The notes beneath the pieces are model-generated. The model was not told the origin of the DNA and searched no databases. It worked only from the letters and a program-made list of their open reading frames with translations. Shown in pieces: positions 52,777 to 63,312 of a stretch of DNA of 64,000 bases. Every line of letters starts with the position of its first letter. Positions within the stretch are counted from its first letter, which is position 1. The DNA lies in contig NC_044012.1 in NCBI RefSeq assembly GCF_900496995.4, positions 3,968,001-4,032,000 of the forward strand. The letters are read 5' to 3'. The position numbers were made by a program, and so were the translations under genes. The stretch comes from Aquila chrysaetos chrysaetos. Taxonomy: Eukaryota > Chordata > Aves > Accipitriformes > Accipitridae.

Positions 52777-53850
52777 CTTTATCCACTGGTTACAGCGGGG
52801 ATCATACCTATATAGGAGATTTGAAGCTGCATCCCCTCCATTGTCTCTTGAAAAGCTGCCTCCGGCTATGAAGATGAAGCCTCCCAAGACTGCAACACAG
52901 TGGTGACTGCGTCTGGCTGGGAGAGGGGTTTCTGCCACCCACTGCCCCTTTCTGATGTCCAAGAAGCAGGTATCATCACTCAGTTCCAGGCACCGTTCGG
53001 AAACCTCCCCACCCACAAAGAGGAGCCTTTCCTCGCAGGTCCGCAGGGCTGTGCGTTTGTTCTGCAGCACTGGCTGAGCCGTGACGTTATTATGGTAGTT
53101 CACCGCCTCCTCTATAAACCCCTCACAGTTTGCTTCTTTGGGAAGAAGAGAGCAGACAGCAGGCTTGACTCGATGGAGGAGATCACTTTTAGGTATCAAG
53201 GGAAAATGAATGTTATCCAGAACCTGGTAAGCCTCATTCTCCCTTTCCGGGTACTGGGTAAGCCACTGCAAGGCAGCCTGCAGCAAGTCGTGCTCACACT
53301 CCTGCTGCACGTTGCTGCTGTCCAGGTATTGGCACAACTTCTGCAAGGAAATGTTCTGCAGGAAGTCCGGGGTGAAAGACAGGGTGCCGAAGTTCTGCAA
53401 GATGAAAGAATCAATGTAGGAGTCAAGGCGCTTCAGGTTGTAAATAGAGGCTAGCTCCTGCAGGTACAAATAGTTCTCCTCGCTGACTTCATTCTCCAGA
53501 TACTCGCAACAGAAGTCAACCACCTTCCAGATCTGCAGCAGGTGAGCTGTTTCGAGCACGTAGTCGATATTGCCTCCATCTAAAGACAGCTCGCTGCCAT
53601 AAAGGAAATCCACCACAGCCTTCAGACCGATGTAAGAGGCTCCAAAAAGTTCAACCTCCTTTTGGTGGGCTTCTCGCATACCAATGGTGAACATAGAGTT
53701 GAAGTAGTCACTGCAAACAGCGAGGAGGTTCCGATGGGCAGGGACTCTCTGTTCATCCACCACGAGGACAATGTCACAGAAGAGGCCACGGTGCCTCTGC
53801 TCGTTCAGGCTCTGAAGAACTAGACTAGAGTGGTCATCCCATCTGTACAC
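52777..53850 (-). CDS. KLHL36: KLHL36 coding exon 3 (BTB, BACK and first Kelch repeats)
   Basis: A 1074-nt exon in phase 0 at both ends, with acceptor TTATTCCAG|GTGTAC and donor AAAG|GTGAGA, encoding residues 21-378. The BTB domain (about 40-150) includes [20 protein letters not shown], the dimer/CUL3-binding fold. The BACK domain (about 155-255) follows, containing [20 protein letters not shown] and [13 protein letters not shown]. The first Kelch blades (from about 300) include [18 protein letters not shown] and [27 protein letters not shown]-Kelch proteins recruit substrates to CUL3 ubiquitin ligases; specific substrates of KLHL36 are not established to my knowledge. The in-frame ATG at 53926-53928 is intronic and is not the start. 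Confidence 0.97.
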
Positions 53851-56800
53851 CTGGAATAAAAAAAACAGTATCAGGCAGATGTCATCTTCACCAAGATAAA
53901 TTTCAGTGTGCACAAAGTGTTTTCCCATTAGATGTAGTCATACACGAGAGAGAGCAAACTTACTCGTGTTGCACGTTTGTAATAAATTCTGACTTGAAAC
54001 AGTTGGCAAGCAATGTAGTACGAGCCCAAGCTCCTTGCCTTCACTTTGAAAGGCCTATGCAGACTTTTACTGCTTCCTACTCCCCCCCTTTTTTTTTTTA
54101 TAATTTACTCCTACCTCCTCCACAATGCTGCATCCAAACCTCCTCCCTGATGATTTATACAGGCACAATTTTCTGAAACTCTTCCACTCATTGTCTTCGA
54201 GACATCTTGCTGACATTTCCTTTCTTACTTGTCCCCCAAATGACTCCTTACAGAGTTCTTCTCAACTAAGCTACTCACTAAATATTTGGAGTGGGAGACA
54301 CACATGCAGCAGTATGCCAAATTTTCATTCAGCCCATGTATTGTTTGGGTTAGTGCTTACTTGACAGCTACCCCCTCTTAAATCTTTTCAGAACTCTAAG
54401 CTCGTTAGGGTAAAATCCCTCTCTTTCTTTCCATATTATTCCAGGCACACACACTGCATTCAAAAATAATAGCTGTTTATTTATGTGCAAAGCCACACAT
54501 GCAGACAACTTATTCCCAGAAGACTTCTACTTGCTTCCAGAAGCCGAGGTAGTTTTTGTTTTAATGAATATGACTAAGTATTTTTCTTCTAAAGAAAGGG
54601 GAAAATGCCCTCAGAACATGTCCGTTAAGTGCCCTTCTGGGATCCCTCTGGTCCAGACATTCTTCCTACCAGCTCCGGACGTGCCACAGAGCTTTTGAGG
54701 CAACCAGTGTTTGCCTCTTTCTCACAGGCTCACGTTACCAGTCTAAGAAGAACCAAAATGGAAACGTTTTGTTACCCCTTGAATGTCCTGCAGAACACGT
54801 ATTGAAGGGGCTGGTCACCCCAGTATGTCAAGCGATGCAGCTTTTAGGACCATCTTTCTGGAGGAATGGAATGCTCGATGGTACAGTCAGCTACCTTGTG
54901 ATGTCTCTTAATAAAAGCCAGGTTAAGTTAAATGCAAATACTTAACTTTAATTACCAAATCCAAAACAGGCAGAGTTGCAGAGCCTGTAAGAACATGTAA
55001 GAGCAATGAAAGGAGGTGGAAAGGAAGCACATCTTTGTATCGTACCTAAGTTAGCTCTGAACAGTTCTGGCTGTAGGACCCTGGGTCCTGCCCGGTTCTA
55101 CATCCCCAGACTGCATTCCCAGAAGTGACGCCCTGAAAAGGTGTCTCAGTCCGTATCTACTTCGAAAACAGTCACACAGATAGCCCGAGGTCTCTTCACG
55201 CCTCTCAGGCATTCAACCTTTCCTTCACCAAACTGTTGCTTCTCCTAGAAATCCTAACTATCTGTGGCTTTCCTGGTTTCCCAAACAGAAAGCACATGAT
55301 TATTGCTGTCTGGCCTAAGCCATTAATGGGTTGGTTAAATCATGGTGAGACAACCTCTCTACCCACCTGGATGGGACAGGTCCAAGTCCTCGAGCCAAAT
55401 TTTTTCCCCTGCGCACAACCCTCACTCTAGATATGCATCCTGCGTACAGAATTTGGTAAATGTACTTTTATACGATGAGATAACCAGGATTAACGCACGC
55501 AGCTCACCACTGTCCAGACGTGATGGCAGCCAATCATCCCGAGCTAATGCCAACCTTGGGAGCCCGACCTCCCACGTCTGCCTTTTAGCAGTCAGTAGTA
55601 TAGCAACAGGCAGTCCGCCAAAGATGAGACCCAAATTAATAACCAAATGTGTTGCTCTTAGCGCGATATCCCAGTGGTTTCTCTTTAGTTTCGCTTACGC
55701 TCTTTCCCAAACAATGGAGGCTACGCTGCCAAAAAGCCTTCTGTTGGAGTAACTTTGTACATGCAAGTGTACAGAGTTAAACCAACCTAAGTGAAGAGGC
55801 TTCAATAATTGTAAGTTTTCTGGGCCAAAACTCTTTAATTTGCCTTATACTCATTGCCTCCTCATAACTCTGAAGTTAAAAAGGGATCTATGGCATAGAC
55901 AACAAAGTACCTTCCACTGAGGAATAAAACTGCCAGAGATCTGTAACAGAAAAAAATACGGGGTTTAAGGACTGTAAAGTTTTTTATCTTCATTTTTCTG
56001 AGGTTGAGAAATGCTGATATCATACAGGAGCCCAAGCAGAGACCAGGGGACGGAGGAAGCGGGAAGAATAACAAATACGGCAAAGGACAAACCACACATT
56101 TGTGGCAACTATGATAAAGGACAGTGTATGAACAGACAATAACTAACATCTTACAGCACCCTTTTCTGAATCTGACTCGTGGGGGACAGTTATTGGATTA
56201 AACTCAAAAACATATTCCCTCTCATCTCTGTAAATTGGCTGATCATTTCTCTCTAATATTCTCTAATACCACCATCGTGCATAACAAGATTACACCAGAA
56301 TATAAGATTTGCCAGAGATCCCTATTTACTTAGCTGGCTGTCGAGTCAGCAGCATGATCCTGACCGCAAACACGCCTGACAACTTGTACTCCTAAAATTC
56401 TTGTTGCCATGTAGAACTGCTGCTACTTCAGAAATCAAGCATAAAATCATTACGCATGGCACTGGATGGACTCAGAATATATTAACATATTTCAGCCACT
56501 TAGCAAGTTCATTCGTTCAGTGAGCAAATAACGGAAGCTGATAGCTGCACATTTCAAAACCAAGATTAATTTTATACTAAACACGAACATCTTTCTCAAG
56601 CTATTTATATTCTGTAGAACAGCTTTAGCATTATCTAGTAATTCTAAGTTTAACAGATAGTGACAGCTGCTGTCTAAGCAAGAAAATAAAACAATGCTGT
56701 CAAGTTAATTAATTTTTAATGTGATGTATTATTATTACATTCAGACTAAACCCTTCAAATGGTAGACGGGATCAGCACTCAGGGAAAGATTATATTGGCA

Positions 56801-57753
56801 GGGATGCATTTAAAAATTAGTCCTATTTATCTTTTATCAATTGTATTAGAGCAGTATTTTAACTTCTTTCGGATTCAGCAAAGATCTAATTTCTTTCAGA
56901 TTGTTAACGCAGTACCACTCCTCGTCAGTGATGCAAAAGAAAATGAGATCTGTCTCATTCAACTTGGATAAGACAGATTCAGGCACTGAAAAGTTCTTCT
57001 CTTCCAGCTGTTGTTGGTAGTACGAGGTACTTGCTCTGCAGCATCTGTAACCTAGTGCTCGCACTAGAACAGAAAAGCAGCTTTCACCGGTATGGAACAA
57101 AGTGAACATCATAATTACAGCTGATATTAACATCTTATAAATCTTAGGTCATCACCCTGATGACCTGCATAAAGAACTACCTAAGATGGACTCGCGTCGA
57201 TTCCCAGCTAAAATCAATGTATTTGTGCAGACAGAGATTCTATACAAAGAAAATTAACCTCACAAACCCAAGAAAACATCTCGAGTTCACTGGAATAACT
57301 ACTTGCAGGATCAAGTCTCCCATCTTGTACAAAACAGAGACTAAATCTAAAAAGTAATCCCAGCTTTGCTTCTGTAACTAGCCTGGATTTTATGAGATGG
57401 ATCAGTACGAAAAATTCCCAAGATAGACACATCGCATTCAATGACTGAATTTTTGGTGTAGAGAAAATACTGTGCTGCAGTGATGTGGGTTTCTTTTTTA
57501 AGTTATGAGTCACGACGAGCAGATGCCCATTCGCTGCTGATGCTGCTTTTTTTTTTTTTTTTTTTTTAGTCACTAGGTAGCAACTTCTATCAAAAATATG
57601 TGGGCAGGTAGACCACCGTTTTCACACCTCTTCTTAAAAGCCCAGAATATTCACATTCCTCCAAACCAGTCCATCCTAACGGAGAGCCTTTACCCCCCTC
57701 CTCGTTATTTCTGCAACTTGCTTTTTTTGGTAGGCAACACGAAACGTACAAAC
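53851..57753 (-). other. KLHL36: KLHL36 intron 2
   Basis: A 3.9-kb intron. It contains a 21-base T run (57547-57567) and a comparatively CpG-rich patch around 55.4-55.75 kb with a 136-codon plus-strand ORF (55342-55752) that I do not recognise. No further KLHL36 exon is needed, because the flanking exons join in phase 0. Confidence 0.8.
57547..57567 (+). repeat. Poly-T run (21 T)
   Basis: Uninterrupted T run in KLHL36 intron 2; read as poly-A on the minus strand. No retrocopy body is recognised next to it. Confidence 0.88.
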
Positions 57754-57813
57754 CTTTGAGGATTCACTTATCTTGTGTGGACGACAAATCCTGGTTTGCC
57801 TGGTTCCCTCCAT
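57754..57813 (-). CDS. KLHL36: KLHL36 coding exon 2 (start codon, 20 residues)
   Basis: Sixty nt encoding MEGTRQTRICRPHKISESSK, which matches the mammalian N terminus ([20 protein letters not shown] after the first Met) and joins VYRW of exon 3 in phase 0. The donor is CAAAG|GTTTGT, slightly weak. The exon itself extends up to 57835: acceptor TTTTGTCCTAG|AAGTACTG, then 22 nt of leader before the ATG. The start context GTCATGG has G at -3 and +4, which is strong. With exons 3-5 the protein is 615 residues, against about 616 in human. Confidence 0.94.
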
Positions 57814-57835
57814 GACAGGCTGATCCGCAGTACTT

Positions 57836-58107
57836 CTAGGACAAAAGCAAAGAAAGATGTTAGCGGCATACCGACCCTGTGCTAAAAACCCACACTGCGC
57901 TGAATAAATATCGCAGCGGAGACGACCTGCACATGCTAATCTGCAGCTCGACCACGTTCGGGTTTAAAAAAAAAAAAAAAAAAAATTATTATTTTTCGCT
58001 CCGCGATGTTGTTTCCTCGTGTTGTTAACGCCTGCTCGCGTCAACAAAGTCGGGCGTACGACCGAGGGCTGGCGCGGACCTCACGGAGGGTGAAGTTATT
58101 TACTTAC
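57836..58107 (-). other. KLHL36: KLHL36 intron 1 (in the 5' leader)
   Basis: A 272-bp intron from donor GAGCG|GTAAGT (minus strand, 58107) to acceptor TCCTAG at 57836. It contains a 20-base A run on plus (57966-57985). Confidence 0.75.
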
Positions 58108-58304
58108 CGCTCCTTCTCGCTGCCGGCGGTGAAATCGTTCCCTCGCCAGCGCCGGCAAGAGCCCGCCGCGGAGCCCCGCGGCCCGGGGGGGGGCAGGCGG
58201 GAGCCGGGGCGGCGGGGCAGCCCCTCGGTCCCGGCCCCGCTCCGACCGAGCCGGCCGCACCGCGCAACTCCCGCGCCCCGCGGAGACCCGCCGCGGCGGC
58301 TCAT
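58108..58304 (-). other. KLHL36: KLHL36 exon 1 (5' leader, minimal extent)
   Basis: GC-rich sequence ending in a consensus donor GCG|GTAAGT, placed correctly upstream of the coding exon. The upper boundary (start site) is not visible and may reach about 58.57 kb, where a minus-strand ATGGCGGC core lies. An ATG at 58302-58304 opens a frame that runs through the splice into the KLHL36 frame with no stop (see findings). Confidence 0.6.
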
Positions 58305-58386
58305 CCCGGCCGGTCCTCCGGGAGCTGCATCGGCTGAGGGTTTTTTGGTTTTTTTTTCCCCACAGCGTTTATTTAGCCGGGATAAA

Positions 58387-58401
58387 GGGGGGGGGGGGGG
58401 G
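58387..58401 (+). repeat. Poly-G run (15 G) in KLHL36 promoter
   Basis: Fifteen G in the KLHL36 CpG island, followed by a purine-only tract of A and G runs (to about 58426). Confidence 0.88.
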
Positions 58402-58900
58402 AGGAAGAAAAAAAAAAAGGGGGGGGCGGCGAAGCGGGGGAAGGGGCCTCGCCACAGGCCGGGCAGCCGCCCAACGTGTCGTCGTCCCCCCCTCCGCGGA
58501 GGGAGCCGCGGGTTTAGCGCAGCGCGGAGGCCCCGCGGGGGGCGGGCAGCCCCGCCGCCGCCGCCATGGCCGGCTCAGGAAATGCCGGCTGGATGGAGCG
58601 GGGAGGGACCGAGGCGGGGCGGGAAGCGGCGCCGGGCAGGGCCGAGGAGGCTCCGGCGACCCCGTCGACAGCAAATGGCGGCCGGGGCCCTCCGCCGCGG
58701 GCCCGCCGGGAGTGTCCCGCCGCGGAGGCGGTGAGGTGAGGAGGGCCCGGCCCGGCTGGCGTTCCACGGCGGTGCCGCCGCCGAGGCTATCGCTACGGCC
58801 GTGGGGCAGTCGGCGGGGTTGTTCTGCAAACCGGCGCGCAGGCTGGACGTCTCTCTGCGGTATGGGTGGGCGTTACGGAACGGTGAGAAGGCCGGTCGCC

Positions 58901-59493
58901 GTCTCGTCCTCCTCGGCCGGCCGTGAATCTTATCCGGCTACAGAAATGCCTAGCCCGCAGCTGGCAGCTCTTCAGCGATGCGTGCCGCTGTGGGGCTTTT
59001 TCTCATCGATGAGGGCCCGGGAGGCTTAAAAGTTAACAAAAAACCTTGGCGAACAGCGGGGCTGACAGACAGCACACCTCCTTCAGGGATGAAGTAAGAC
59101 GCAAAGACTTTGTCCGCGGCCCCCACCCCAGTCCCATTTCAGTGCAGTGGTCTTCACTAAAAACACAAGTAAAGAAAACCCTTTGTTAATCCAGAGATCC
59201 CGCGTATCTTCCCGAGTTTATTGTCAGGACAGCAGAAGCCGGGAAGGTTGTGCCCAAGCTCGGTCTGCTCTCACCCGGGACAGCCCAGCTCGGACGCGTG
59301 TCCCACGTGGTGACGGGGCAGTGGTCGCTGGCGTCGGACGACGTGTACAGCGCGGAGCAGCAGCGTTTCAAACAAGGGCGGTGTGCCAGGGCTCTTAGCA
59401 CCTTCACCTACCCCAGCCTTCGTCCAGCCCTCCGCTGCAGGTAACCGCTCCGGCGCCGCGGCAGTAAGCATCCGGCCGGCTGCGGCTGCTCTT
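58901..59493. other. Intergenic, GC-rich shoulder
   Basis: Unique-looking GC-moderate sequence between the KLHL36 island and the CR1 fragment. No supported gene. Confidence 0.6.
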
Positions 59494-60190
59494 CATAGAA
59501 TCACAGAATGGTTTGGGTTGGAAGGGACCTTGAAAGGTCATCTAGTCCAACCCCCCTGCCACGAGCAGGGACATCTTCAACCGGATCGGGTTGCTCAGAG
59601 CTCCGTCCAACCTGACCCTGAATGTTTCCAGGGATGGGGCATCTACTACCAACCTGTGGTTCACCACCCTCATCGTAAAAAATTTCTTCCTTGTATCTAG
59701 TCTGAATCTCCCCTCTTTTAGTTTAAAACCATTACCCCTTGTCCTATCGCAACAGGCCTTGCTAAAAAGTTTGTCCCTATCTTTCTCATCAGCCCCCTTA
59801 AGTACTGGAAGGCTGCAATAAGGTCTCCCCGGAGCCTTCTCTTCTCCAGGCTGAACAACCCCAACTCTCTCAGTCTGTCTTCGTAGGAGAGGTGCTCCAG
59901 CCCTCTGATCATTTTCACGGCCCTCCTCTGGACCCGCTCCAACAGGTCCATGTCCTTCTTACGTTGAGGGTCCCAGAAATGGATGCAGTACTCCAGGTGG
60001 GGTCTCACGGAGCAGAGTAGAGGGGGAGAATCTCCTCCCTCGACCTGCTGGTCACGCTTCTTTTGATACAGCCCAGGATACGGTTGGCTTTCTGGGCTGC
60101 GAGCACACATTGCCAGCTCACGTCCAGCTTTTTGTCCACCAGTACCCCCAAGTCCTTCTCCGCAGGGCTGCTCTTCTTCAGCCACCCCAG
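59494..60190 (-). mobile_element. CR1 LINE, 5'-truncated 3' fragment
   Basis: The lower end reads CATAGAATCACAGAATGG, which on the minus strand is ATTCTGTG ATTCTATG, the CR1 3' octamer repeat. The body on the minus strand encodes the typical C terminus of the CR1 reverse-transcriptase ORF ([64 protein letters not shown]). It then reads through the usual 3' segment. The frame breaks around 60010, and about 700 bp survive, so the copy is dead. No target duplication is expected for CR1. Confidence 0.93.
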
Positions 60191-62399
60191 AGATGATGGA
60201 TCTCTACTAATCTAACTGATTATCGAGTCTGAAGATAAGAAGCATTTTTTGCTAGCTTTGGTCTCTTCTGTAGCCGTTGTGACCACGGAGACCCAGGATA
60301 AAGACCCGCCATTCCTGGGCTGAGTGAAAAACCTACTTTGGTGACAGCCCTAACAGTAACTATGACCTCTAAGTTCATAGCAGCCTTTTCCTGAAAGAGA
60401 GTATTATTCTCTCCATTATTTCCTCTGCTCCTGCACTGAAAAGACAGAGACGGAGAAGCAGGACTGGGGACAGCCACATAGAAAGATCAGAAAAAAAGCA
60501 AAAAGGTGTGATGGCAAAGAGCCACAGGAGCAAGGCACTAGCGATATATTTTAGGAGAACAGCTAAGCCTCCTGTGGGCCCATAGCTCTGCAGAGCCATC
60601 CTGTTTGATCAGCGCCCTCTACCCATTCTGAGGCCCTTCTTGAACTTCATTAGTACAGTCTAGACAGCTGAAGGTCAGTCCAGTTATCCAAGACTTCATG
60701 CTTGCTGGAGACCTTTTTGTGAGGAAGTCCCTAAGTCCTCTTTTAAGTCCTTTCACTTTCCCTGTTGTCTGTGCTTCCTCTCTGAGGACTCCTGTGAGAT
60801 GGACAGATGTTCCTGCCAGGCCAGTGACATCTTCCTGCACAGGAGGAAAAGACCCATGTGCAGAAGATGGAGGTCTCCAAACTCCCATATGAAAAGCAAA
60901 TCAGAGCTCACTGAAGTCAGACAAGTAGGTATTTTCCCCCCTCCATTTACAGCCTGATGAAACTGAGCACAATATTTATTCTTCCATGCGTTAAAAGAAA
61001 AAAATCCATGAAAGTACGTCAAAGACAAGGAAGAGAAGCAAAGAGAAGAGGTTTGATCCCATGAAGAAGGCAGCATTTCTGAGGTTTGAATCTGGCACTT
61101 TAAAGTGTAGAGACATGACGTTCCTAATGAATGTAATTCAAACACTCCAGCCTCTGGGTCACAGAGACCGAAACAAGGTTGAGTTTTTCTCCTTCTAAGG
61201 GAAATGACATTTCAGTCACCCACCTCTGCCCTAGGAAACAACAGGAGCTGAGGAACAAGCTTGAAGAGACAAGGACAACCAGCAGTTGTGACAGGTATAA
61301 ACAGCAGTGAGGTAGTGCCAAAGGATGATAAATGCAGAATATGAAAAAAAAAAAACACCCCACGTTTATGAGCAGATAATGGTCAGCAAAAAGGCTTTTA
61401 AAAAGAAAAAGTGTTCCTAAAGACAGTTCCAAAAGAAAATCAATAGAAATTCAGAACTATTAATGTGTAATTATATTATCATCTGGAGCCTGCAGTCTAC
61501 AGATACTGAGTGTGATTCAGCCAGATGCCATGTCCTACACTTGTACTGACTTCAGAAATATTTCTCTCTTCCCTATGACCTCATCTACATCACAGAGATG
61601 CACTGCAGCAATACGCTCGTGTTTTGGGCCCTGATGCTACAGGGAACCTCATGTCATTCAGGACTCCCTCTGGAAGAAGCTGCATGCAGGATTAGGGCTT
61701 CCTATTCTATGGCAGTAAATGATGTATCTTACAATTAGCACATGCTCTGGTGCTATTGTTCCTTGAGAGGTCTGAAAACACCGAGTAACTGTGTGTGGTA
61801 ATGAGGTTTCTTACTGTTCATTTACAACATATTGACATGAAAATAAATAATGAACATCCCACTGCAAACTTTGAAAGAAACAAAGTGTGATACTTTTTCT
61901 CATGGAATGTAGTTTTTATTAAATTTGCAATATCCAGCCCCCCCCCCAGGTTTAGGGTAGAAACCCACTAACACGTACAAGGACTGCTTTTTAAAACTCC
62001 GGTCCTTGGGCACAACAACATGTGCTGACACTTATTTCAAGCCGAGTCCTGCAAAGCAAAGGACCTGCCTCTATTTCTGCGGGCGTAGGACTGAAGTGCA
62101 ATCTTACAGCCAACCCTTAATCCTTTTTTTTTGCCTAAACCCCTGCATCTCTCGGTAGCGTTTTGACTCGGGTTAGATGGTGTAGTTTTAATTGGCGGTG
62201 CTGGAAGAGCAGCCCGGCAGGGGGAGATCGCTCCATCTGAAAGGGGCTACAACCCACACCGACACACATACCCACACCTGAAGCAGCAGCGAGCCCTCCC
62301 GACTCCAAAGTCACCCTCACGGACCCCCTTAGAGGTCCCCACGGAGAGGGGAACGGTCTCCCACTCCCACCCGCCGGCAGTCTCACAAAGCTTTACCCG
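60191..62399. other. Intergenic region upstream of COTL1
   Basis: Mixed-composition sequence with ORFs of up to 130 codons and no recognisable family signature. A C run of nine lies near 61940. I see no gene or named repeat. Confidence 0.6.
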
Positions 62400-62437
62400 G
62401 CTTCTGCCCCTGTGTCCCGGCACTCCCGGTCCGGAGC

Positions 62438-62547
62438 CTTCCCCTCGCCTTCCCCTCGCCTTCCCCTCGCCTTCCCCTCGCCTTCCCCTCGCCTTCCCCT
62501 CGCCTTCCCCTCGCCTTCCCCTCGCCTTCCCCTCGCCTTCCCCTCGC
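62438..62547 (+). repeat. Perfect 11-bp tandem repeat, 10 copies
   Basis: The unit CTTCCCCTCGC is repeated ten times without a visible mismatch, about 640 bp upstream of the COTL1 exon 1 pyrimidine tract start region. Each unit has one CpG and, on the minus strand, a GAGGGGAAG block of Sp/KLF/MAZ type. Confidence 0.95.
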
Positions 62548-62749
62548 CTACCTGCTCTCAGTCCTCCTTCCAGCTCGGCTACCTCCCGTGCGCCCTGCCC
62601 GGCTCCCGGCCCCGCCGCTCCATTTTGCGCATCGTTTCTTCCCTCCTTCCTCCTCCCGTCCGTCCGTCAGCGGCTGGAAAAACATCGAAAACCCGAAAAC
62701 CCCATCACTGCGGCGGACCCTCCGCTCGGGGACGAACCCCTCGCCGCCG

Positions 62750-62764
62750 CCCCCCCCCCCCCCC
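62750..62764 (+). repeat. Poly-C run (15 C) in COTL1 promoter
   Basis: Uninterrupted C run upstream of COTL1 exon 1, so G lies on the COTL1 template strand. Confidence 0.88.
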
Positions 62765-63036
62765 TTACCCGGGCAGCGCCCCGGCTTTGCATCCTCAAGA
62801 CAGGTACCCCCCCCCCACACACACCCCGGGAGCCCCCCCCCACCCTCCTTCGTCGTGTTGTCCCCCCCCCCTCCCCGGGCTATTGCATCACCCCGAACCC
62901 CCCTTCGCCGGGGCCGGGGGGGGCGGACGGGGGCAGGCCCAGCGCCGGCCGCGGAGCCATTGGGCAGCCGGCGGTGGGCGGGCGGCGGCGGGGCTCGGCA
63001 CTGCGCGGTGCGGTGCGGGAGAGGCAGGAGCGGCGG

Positions 63037-63119
63037 TTCCCCCCCTCCTCCTCCTCCTCCTCCTCCATCCTCCTCCTCCTCCTCCTCCTCCTTCTCCTCC
63101 TCTTCCTCTTCTTCCTCCC
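63037..63119 (+). repeat. Pyrimidine tract rich in TCC triplets
   Basis: About 82 bases of pure pyrimidine except one A at 63067, mostly (TCC)n grading into TTCCTC variants. It lies about 70-150 bp upstream of the COTL1 ATG, in the leader or core promoter. Confidence 0.9.
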
Positions 63120-63187
63120 AGCTCCGCGCCGCTCCGCGCTGCCCCCCCTTCGCCTCCCCCGGCTCGGCCGCCCGGCCGGCCGGCTCC

Positions 63188-63264
63188 ATGGCCACCAAAA
63201 TCGACAAGGAGGCGTGCAGGGAGGCGTACAACCTCGTCAGGGACGATGCCACCGAGGTGAACTG
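63188..63264 (+). CDS. COTL1: COTL1 coding exon 1
   Basis: COTL1 (coactosin-like protein) is a cytosolic F-actin-binding protein of the ADF-homology family that also binds 5-lipoxygenase. The 77-nt exon encodes MATKIDKEACREAYNLVRD followed by DATEVN and two bases of a Trp codon. It ends at donor AACTG|GTAGGT. The human start is MATKIDKEACRAAYNLVRDD, so the match is direct. The start context is GGCTCCATGG (T at -3, G at +4), moderate. The reading frame is open upstream for about 200 codons but has no ATG, so the start is this one. It is divergent from KLHL36, as in human. Confidence 0.95.
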
Positions 63265-63312
63265 GTAGGTGGCCCCCGGCAGCTCCCGGACAGGCACCGG
63301 TGCTCTGTGATT

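Larger units (their letters stand above)
58040..58900. promoter_or_regulatory. KLHL36: KLHL36 CpG-island promoter
   Basis: Very GC- and CpG-rich sequence with no TATA box. It spans KLHL36 exon 1 and about 600 bp upstream. It contains ATGGCGGC-type YY1 cores on both strands: minus strand at 58560-58567, and plus strand AAATGGCGGC at 58673-58682. The edges are approximate. The long ORFs on both strands are composition artefacts. Confidence 0.75.
62560..63300 (+). promoter_or_regulatory. COTL1: COTL1 CpG-island promoter and 5' leader
   Basis: CpG-dense sequence reaching into exon 1. It includes a C run (62750-62764), GC boxes around 62920-63000, and an 82-bp pyrimidine tract (63037-63119) shortly before the start codon. 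There is no TATA box. The start site cannot be fixed by eye. Confidence 0.75.

Noticed and set aside
53851-53928. In-frame ATG upstream of the KLHL36 BTB exon as translation start
   Set aside because: It is intronic: a good acceptor (TTATTCCAG) lies between it and VYRW, and the real 20-residue N-terminal exon is at 57754-57813.
55342-55752. 136-codon ORF as a protein gene
   Set aside because: No recognised domain and no splice or promoter context; kept only as a low-interest finding.
58006-58734. 242-codon plus-strand ORF over the KLHL36 promoter
   Set aside because: CpG-island composition artefact, antisense to KLHL36 exon 1; no domain-like sequence.
59718-60185. 155-codon minus-strand ORF as a host gene
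   Set aside because: It is the C-terminal part of a CR1 reverse-transcriptase ORF with a frame break.
62412-63260. 282-codon plus-strand ORF beginning MSRHSRSG with PSPSPRLPLAF repeats
   Set aside because: It reads through the 11-bp minisatellite and the C-rich promoter, and is out of frame with COTL1.
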